Source of the DNA: Catalinimonas alkaloidigena
GTDB lineage: Bacteria > Bacteroidota > Bacteroidia > Cytophagales > Cyclobacteriaceae
Direction: 5' to 3'
DNA: 64,000 bases
Assembly (NCBI RefSeq): GCF_029504655.1
Contig: NZ_JAQFIL010000001.1
Location: forward strand, 1,493,001 to 1,557,000
A program made the position numbers and the translations under genes. The notes beneath the pieces were generated by a model, which was not told where the DNA came from, made no database searches, and saw only the letters and a program-made list of their open reading frames with translations. How positions within the stretch are numbered: the stretch's first letter is position 1; each line of letters starts with the position of its first letter. Positions 60,493 through 64,000 of this stretch are shown here, piece after piece.

Positions 60493-61263
60493 ATGTTTGA
60501 TCATAAGAGCGGCGCTTACCTCCAGACTGAAGATGCTAAATTATATTACGAAACGCAGGGCAATCCTGACAATCCACCCTTACTTTTTCTGCACGGTGGG
60601 CTGAGGCATATGGTAACGCTGAACCCTCTGGCCCAAAGTCTGGCTAAAGATTTTTACCTGATAGGCCTGGACAGCAGGGGACAGGGAAAGTCCGGGCTGG
60701 GTGATAATCCACTAACCTACCAGATGATGGAAGAAGATACGTTGGCACTCCTTTCGCATCTCAACATCAATAAGGTAACGATCATAGGCCATAGTGATGG
60801 AGGAATCATTGCGTACCGCATGGCTGCCAGACATCGGGAACGAGTAGCTCATCTAATCACCATTGGTTCAAGGGTAACAGCAGAACAGGGCAAGCCAAAC
60901 TGGGAAGAGTTTATGTGTTTGGAACCTAAGCTCATGGAAAAGAATATGCCCGAACTGGTAAAGGATTATCACCGGCTGAGTCCGGATCCCAGGCTTGATC
61001 AATTATGTGTGATGTTCCGTGATTTATGGATGGATGGGTCAGACTGTGGTCATCCGGGCGAAGCGGTTCGTTCTATAGTAGCGCCCAGCTTGTTACTTCG
61101 GGGCAGTGAGGATGGTTTCCTTTCAGCCGTAGCGCTGCAGGATAACCAAATGATGATATCCAATAGTGTAATGACTGAAATACCTGATGCTAAACATGAT
61201 GTGGCGTTGGAGAATCCTGAGCATACGAACTCAGTCATTCGGAATTTTCTGAGCACTCAGTAA
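60493..61263 (+). CDS. Alpha/beta hydrolase
   Basis: This is a 256-residue cytosolic alpha/beta-hydrolase. The oxyanion-loop segment is LFLHGGLRHM (31-40). The nucleophile Ser101 lies in GHSDGG, the acid Asp207 in RGSEDGF and the base His235 in DAKHDVALE. The lid part between is short. It may be an esterase, lactonase or C-C hydrolase; sequence does not say which. Start is the ATG at 60493. No operon partner is evident. Confidence 0.88.
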   Translation: MFDHKSGAYLQTEDAKLYYETQGNPDNPPLLFLHGGLRHMVTLNPLAQSLAKDFYLIGLDSRGQGKSGLGDNPLTYQMMEEDTLALLSHLNINKVTIIGHSDGGIIAYRMAARHRERVAHLITIGSRVTAEQGKPNWEEFMCLEPKLMEKNMPELVKDYHRLSPDPRLDQLCVMFRDLWMDGSDCGHPGEAVRSIVAPSLLLRGSEDGFLSAVALQDNQMMISNSVMTEIPDAKHDVALENPEHTNSVIRNFLSTQ

Positions 61264-61418
61264 TTTGTCAGGCAAAGTTCACAGCATGTCCAAGCAGTAC
61301 TTAATTAGCCAATCAAAGCATAACACTACTACACCTTAACAGCATAATATTATTGTTTCCCTGATGGAAAAACGGCTTGCTATGCCTATTTTTAGGAATT
61401 CACCTAACCAAACATAGC

Positions 61419-63404
61419 ATGAAAGTATTCCGGATAAGCCTGTTCCTGATATTATATTCTGTCACCGCGCTAGTGGCGCAGGAATTAAAGATCGTAGCCG
61501 AACCTGCCGAGCTGACATTGGATGTAGAAAAGACTGCCCAGATCAAGGCCAAGGTAGTAGATGCTAATGGCAATGAAGTGCCCGGTCAACAACTGTTTTT
61601 TTATTCCCGCAAAGGCAAAGCGGTAGAAGTAGACACCACCGGACTCGTTACTGCTCACCAGCCGGGAGAGCATCAGTTGATCATCATCACGCCCCGCACT
61701 GCCGGTGGTGAGCGCCTGCGTCTGGACTATCCGGTGAGGGTTAACTATCCGCCTGTTAGCGAGATCAAAATAGAAGAAGTGCCTTCCGAAATCTATGCAG
61801 GTACCACCCTTCCTCTTAAAGTTACTGTTATGGATGAAATGGATATGGTGAGGGAAGAAGTACAGCTTAGTACCAGCAGCACTGATCCTGCCGTAGCTTC
61901 CACTGACCCTTACCTCAACCTCAAAGCCCATAAGCCCGGCAAGACGACCGTCACGGTTGCTACCGGAAACATAGAAAGCAAAATAAATGTAAATGTAGTA
62001 CCCTTTCCTGCCAGCGAGGTAAAGCTGGAAAGTGATATGCAGGAAGCCCGGACCGGAGATGTATTCCACTTCACTGCCAAAGTAATGGACAAAGAAGGCA
62101 ATGAAATTAGCGATGCACCGCTTACTTACTCTTTTGAGGGCAAAGCCGATGATGTATCCAGTAGCGCCTCCGGCCTGATCAAACAGGATGGGCGCTTTGT
62201 GGCCGATGTAGCAGGTATGTATACCATCATGGCCGCTTCCGGTCCCTATGTAGCCCGCCAGACCGTCAAGATCGTGCCCCGCGATGTGGATCGTAAGATA
62301 GAGCTGGTAGGGCAGGGTTCGGTAGACGACAAGCATACTTCCGACTTCTGGGTGTGGGAAGGTGTAGATGGGCGTGATTATGCCGTGACCGGAACCTGGG
62401 GTGCCGATGGCAAAGCCTATTTCTGGGATGTGACCAATCCTGCCGCCATTGAGCGCATAGACAGCATACAGGTAGATGCCCGTACCGTAAACGATGTGAA
62501 AGTGTCGGAAGATGGTACGCTCTGCATCATCAGCCGGGAAGGAGCCTCTAACCGTAAGAATGGTATCGTCATCATAGATGTCACCAATCCCCGCGAAGCG
62601 GAAGTGATCTCTACCTTCACCGAAAACCTGACCGGAGGGGTGCATAACCTTTTCATCTCCGAAGGGTATGTGTATGCATTAAGTGCCGGACAGAAATACT
62701 ATGTCATCAACATCAAAGACCCTGAGCAGCCTAAGATCGTCAGCAAGTTTGAGCTGGAAACGCCTGCCCACTCCATCCACGATGTATGGGTGCAGGATGG
62801 CATCGCCTACTCTTCCAACTGGTCGGATGGGATTCAACTGGTAGACGTGGGGAATGGTATAGCCGGAGGCTCGCCGGAGAATCCCCAGCAGTTTGCCAGC
62901 TACGCCTATCCCAGCGGAGCCAATCATGCTACCTTCCCGTTTAAGAGCAAGTCAACCGGCAAGTTTTATGTGATCGGAGGCGATGAAATCTTTCCCTACG
63001 GCCTGGATGTAAACAAGGAAAATATGGCCGCCGGCTTCCTCCACTTCATTGACTTCAGCGATATGGATAATCCCGATGAAATCGCACGTTTTGAGGTGCC
63101 CAATGCCGGCTCGCACAACTACTGGGTGGATGAAGAGAATGAACTGCTCTATGCTGCTTTCTACAATGGGGGCGTTAGGGTAGTAGATATCAGTGGAGAG
63201 CTGATGGGCGACCTGTACAAGCAGGGCAGGGAGATTGCCTGGATTATCCCCGGTGATCCTGAGGGATATATTCCCAATGCGCCATTTACCTGGGGCGCAC
63301 AGCCCTACAAAGGCCATATTTTCTACTCCGACTGGAACAGCGGCCTTTGGGCAGCCAAGCTGGAGCCGGAAAAGCCTGAAGAAACCAAGCTGGAAAGTCG
63401 TTAG
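61419..63404 (+). CDS. Exported Ig-like (BIG2) and LVIVD-repeat protein
   Basis: From the ATG at 61419 the protein has 661 residues. A signal peptide (ending ALVAQ) is followed by about three Ig-like domains of the BIG2 type (residues about 20-285: VDANGNEVPGQQLFFYSRKG, AGTTLPLKVTVMDE, DVFHFTAKVMDKEGNE). A C-terminal LVIVD-repeat propeller follows (FWDVTNPAAIERIDS, VIIDVTNPREAEVIST, YVINIKDPEQPKIVSKF, GGVRVVDISGELMG). LVIVD proteins are surface or periplasmic and of unknown substrate. The start at 61377 would give no signal. A YncE-like gene follows. Confidence 0.8.
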   Translation: MKVFRISLFLILYSVTALVAQELKIVAEPAELTLDVEKTAQIKAKVVDANGNEVPGQQLFFYSRKGKAVEVDTTGLVTAHQPGEHQLIIITPRTAGGERLRLDYPVRVNYPPVSEIKIEEVPSEIYAGTTLPLKVTVMDEMDMVREEVQLSTSSTDPAVASTDPYLNLKAHKPGKTTVTVATGNIESKINVNVVPFPASEVKLESDMQEARTGDVFHFTAKVMDKEGNEISDAPLTYSFEGKADDVSSSASGLIKQDGRFVADVAGMYTIMAASGPYVARQTVKIVPRDVDRKIELVGQGSVDDKHTSDFWVWEGVDGRDYAVTGTWGADGKAYFWDVTNPAAIERIDSIQVDARTVNDVKVSEDGTLCIISREGASNRKNGIVIIDVTNPREAEVISTFTENLTGGVHNLFISEGYVYALSAGQKYYVINIKDPEQPKIVSKFELETPAHSIHDVWVQDGIAYSSNWSDGIQLVDVGNGIAGGSPENPQQFASYAYPSGANHATFPFKSKSTGKFYVIGGDEIFPYGLDVNKENMAAGFLHFIDFSDMDNPDEIARFEVPNAGSHNYWVDEENELLYAAFYNGGVRVVDISGELMGDLYKQGREIAWIIPGDPEGYIPNAPFTWGAQPYKGHIFYSDWNSGLWAAKLEPEKPEETKLESR

Positions 63405-63421
63405 ACAAATAGCTACCTGCC

Positions 63422-63477
63422 ACTTCAGTGTTACCCGCAATGGAATTGTCGCAGAGGACACTGAAGTTTTGGAAAGT
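63422..63477. promoter_or_regulatory. Stem-loop between the LVIVD and YncE-like genes
   Basis: ACTTCAGTGT (63422-63431) and its exact complement (63468-63477) enclose a loop that holds the smaller stem CAAT-GGA-ATTG. A short T-run follows. It may attenuate transcription between the two genes of an operon or stabilise the upstream message. Confidence 0.55.
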
Positions 63478-63500
63478 CAAATATTAAATAGCGAAGAAGT

Positions 63501-64000
63501 ATGAAAAAAATATGCATAAGTGCAGCCATCATCCTGATATGTTTGCACACGCTACAGGCACAGGATTATTATGTGTATGTCGCTGCCGAGTCGGAAGATG
63601 AGGTGGCCCTGATCAAGTTTGATGGCGAGAAGGCTGAGACCATCAAGCGCATTCCGGTAGGCGTATGGCCGGCAGAAATAGAAGGGCCCCACGGCATGAC
63701 TGTAGCCCCTGATGGCAAGCATTGGTACCTGTCTATGGCGCACGGTAATCCTTTTGGCTATCTCTATAAGTTTGAAACTGGCAGTGATGAGAAAGTAGGA
63801 GAAACGACTCTGGGATTATTCCCTGCTTCCATGCAGATCTCACCGGCCAATGGTTTGCTCTTTGTCGTCAATTTCAATCTGCATGGCGACATGGTGCCGA
63901 GTACCATTTCGGTAGTAGACCCTGAAACGATGAGTGAACTCAAGCAGGTGACAGTAGGCACCATGCCGCACGGCTCCCGCATTACGCCCGATGGGATGCA
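63501..64000 (+). CDS. YncE-like beta-propeller protein (cut by the window end)
   Basis: The first 166 codons are visible. A signal peptide (residues 1-21, MKKICISAAIILICLHTLQA) is followed by a YVYVAAESEDEVALI strand and repeats with HGMTVAPDGKHWYLSMAHG, ASMQISPANGLLFVVNF and SVVDPETMSELKQVTVG. These are typical of seven-bladed YncE-type propellers, which also occur fused to cytochrome or multicopper domains further on. The C-terminus is beyond the window. It lies 97 bp after the LVIVD gene and is probably cotranscribed. Confidence 0.8.
   Translation, partial: MKKICISAAIILICLHTLQAQDYYVYVAAESEDEVALIKFDGEKAETIKRIPVGVWPAEIEGPHGMTVAPDGKHWYLSMAHGNPFGYLYKFETGSDEKVGETTLGLFPASMQISPANGLLFVVNFNLHGDMVPSTISVVDPETMSELKQVTVGTMPHGSRITPDGM

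Noticed and set aside
61485..62645. A 386-codon open frame antisense to the LVIVD gene
   Set aside because: It has no recognisable domain and a composition typical of a shadow frame in GC-richer sequence; the plus-strand frame has signal peptide, Ig-like domains and LVIVD repeats.

Overview
The window comes from a member of the Bacteroidota, most likely order Cytophagales. The evidence is a SusC/SusD outer-membrane pair, a large TonB-dependent receptor with a carboxypeptidase-regulatory-like domain, a two-FtsX-domain ABC permease, a GH3-family enzyme next to lptB, tRNA genes without encoded CCA, and promoters of the TTG-N16-20-TAnnTTTG type. Base composition is AT-rich. The region from about 60.5 kb to the right edge looks GC-richer than the rest.

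Layout. 0-7.6 kb: an acidic small lipoprotein, a diacylglycerol-kinase-like enzyme tail to tail with an App1-type phosphatidate phosphatase, a DUF2383 protein, a VOC protein, a divergent regulator pair (small DNA-binding-like protein and HTH-S24 repressor) around a perfect palindrome, methionine aminopeptidase and a DAHP-synthase-like protein. 8-14.4 kb: SusC/SusD and a SAF-domain oxidoreductase. 14.6-23.4 kb: a traR/dksA-like, scpB and hemerythrin operon, GH3 protein, lptB, folC-trmB, a CPBP-like membrane protein, an SDR and a receiver protein. 23.5-31 kb: TonB receptor, ABC permease, then a mobile-element graveyard (a MITE with CTAG repeats, an IS5-type transposase remnant, a duplicated and broken 5' end of the ABC permease, an OmpA-domain protein). 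31-44.4 kb: mostly core genes (tRNA-Arg, cation/proton antiporter, GH5 lipoprotein, UvrD/RecB-like helicase, DUF445, Gfo/Idh/MocA oxidoreductase, TM2, YqgE, DUF349, tRNA-Thr).

44.7-48.8 kb holds the most unusual object. Two exact tandem 282-bp units each encode a tRNA-shaped RNA with a Leu-like D arm, a 48-nt variable region and a non-canonical anticodon loop. Each has its own promoter-like box and leader palindrome. Downstream lie a GNAT acetyltransferase, a LOG-like protein and a protein that looks like a class II aminoacyl-tRNA-synthetase core.

48.9-64 kb is accessory: a cupredoxin plus beta-propeller operon, a frameshifted TlpA-type thioredoxin, two orphan proteins (one with an SGC...H arrangement like CNF1/BLF1 deamidases), a nucleoside hydrolase, a REP-associated tyrosine transposase (RAYT) surrounded by its apparent palindromic repeats, a frameshifted coiled-coil gene, a structured non-coding stretch, a STAND/ORC-like ATPase behind a perfect 25-bp palindrome, an alpha/beta hydrolase, an Ig-like/LVIVD repeat protein and a YncE-like propeller cut by the window edge.

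All family assignments come from reading motifs by eye. No database search was possible.
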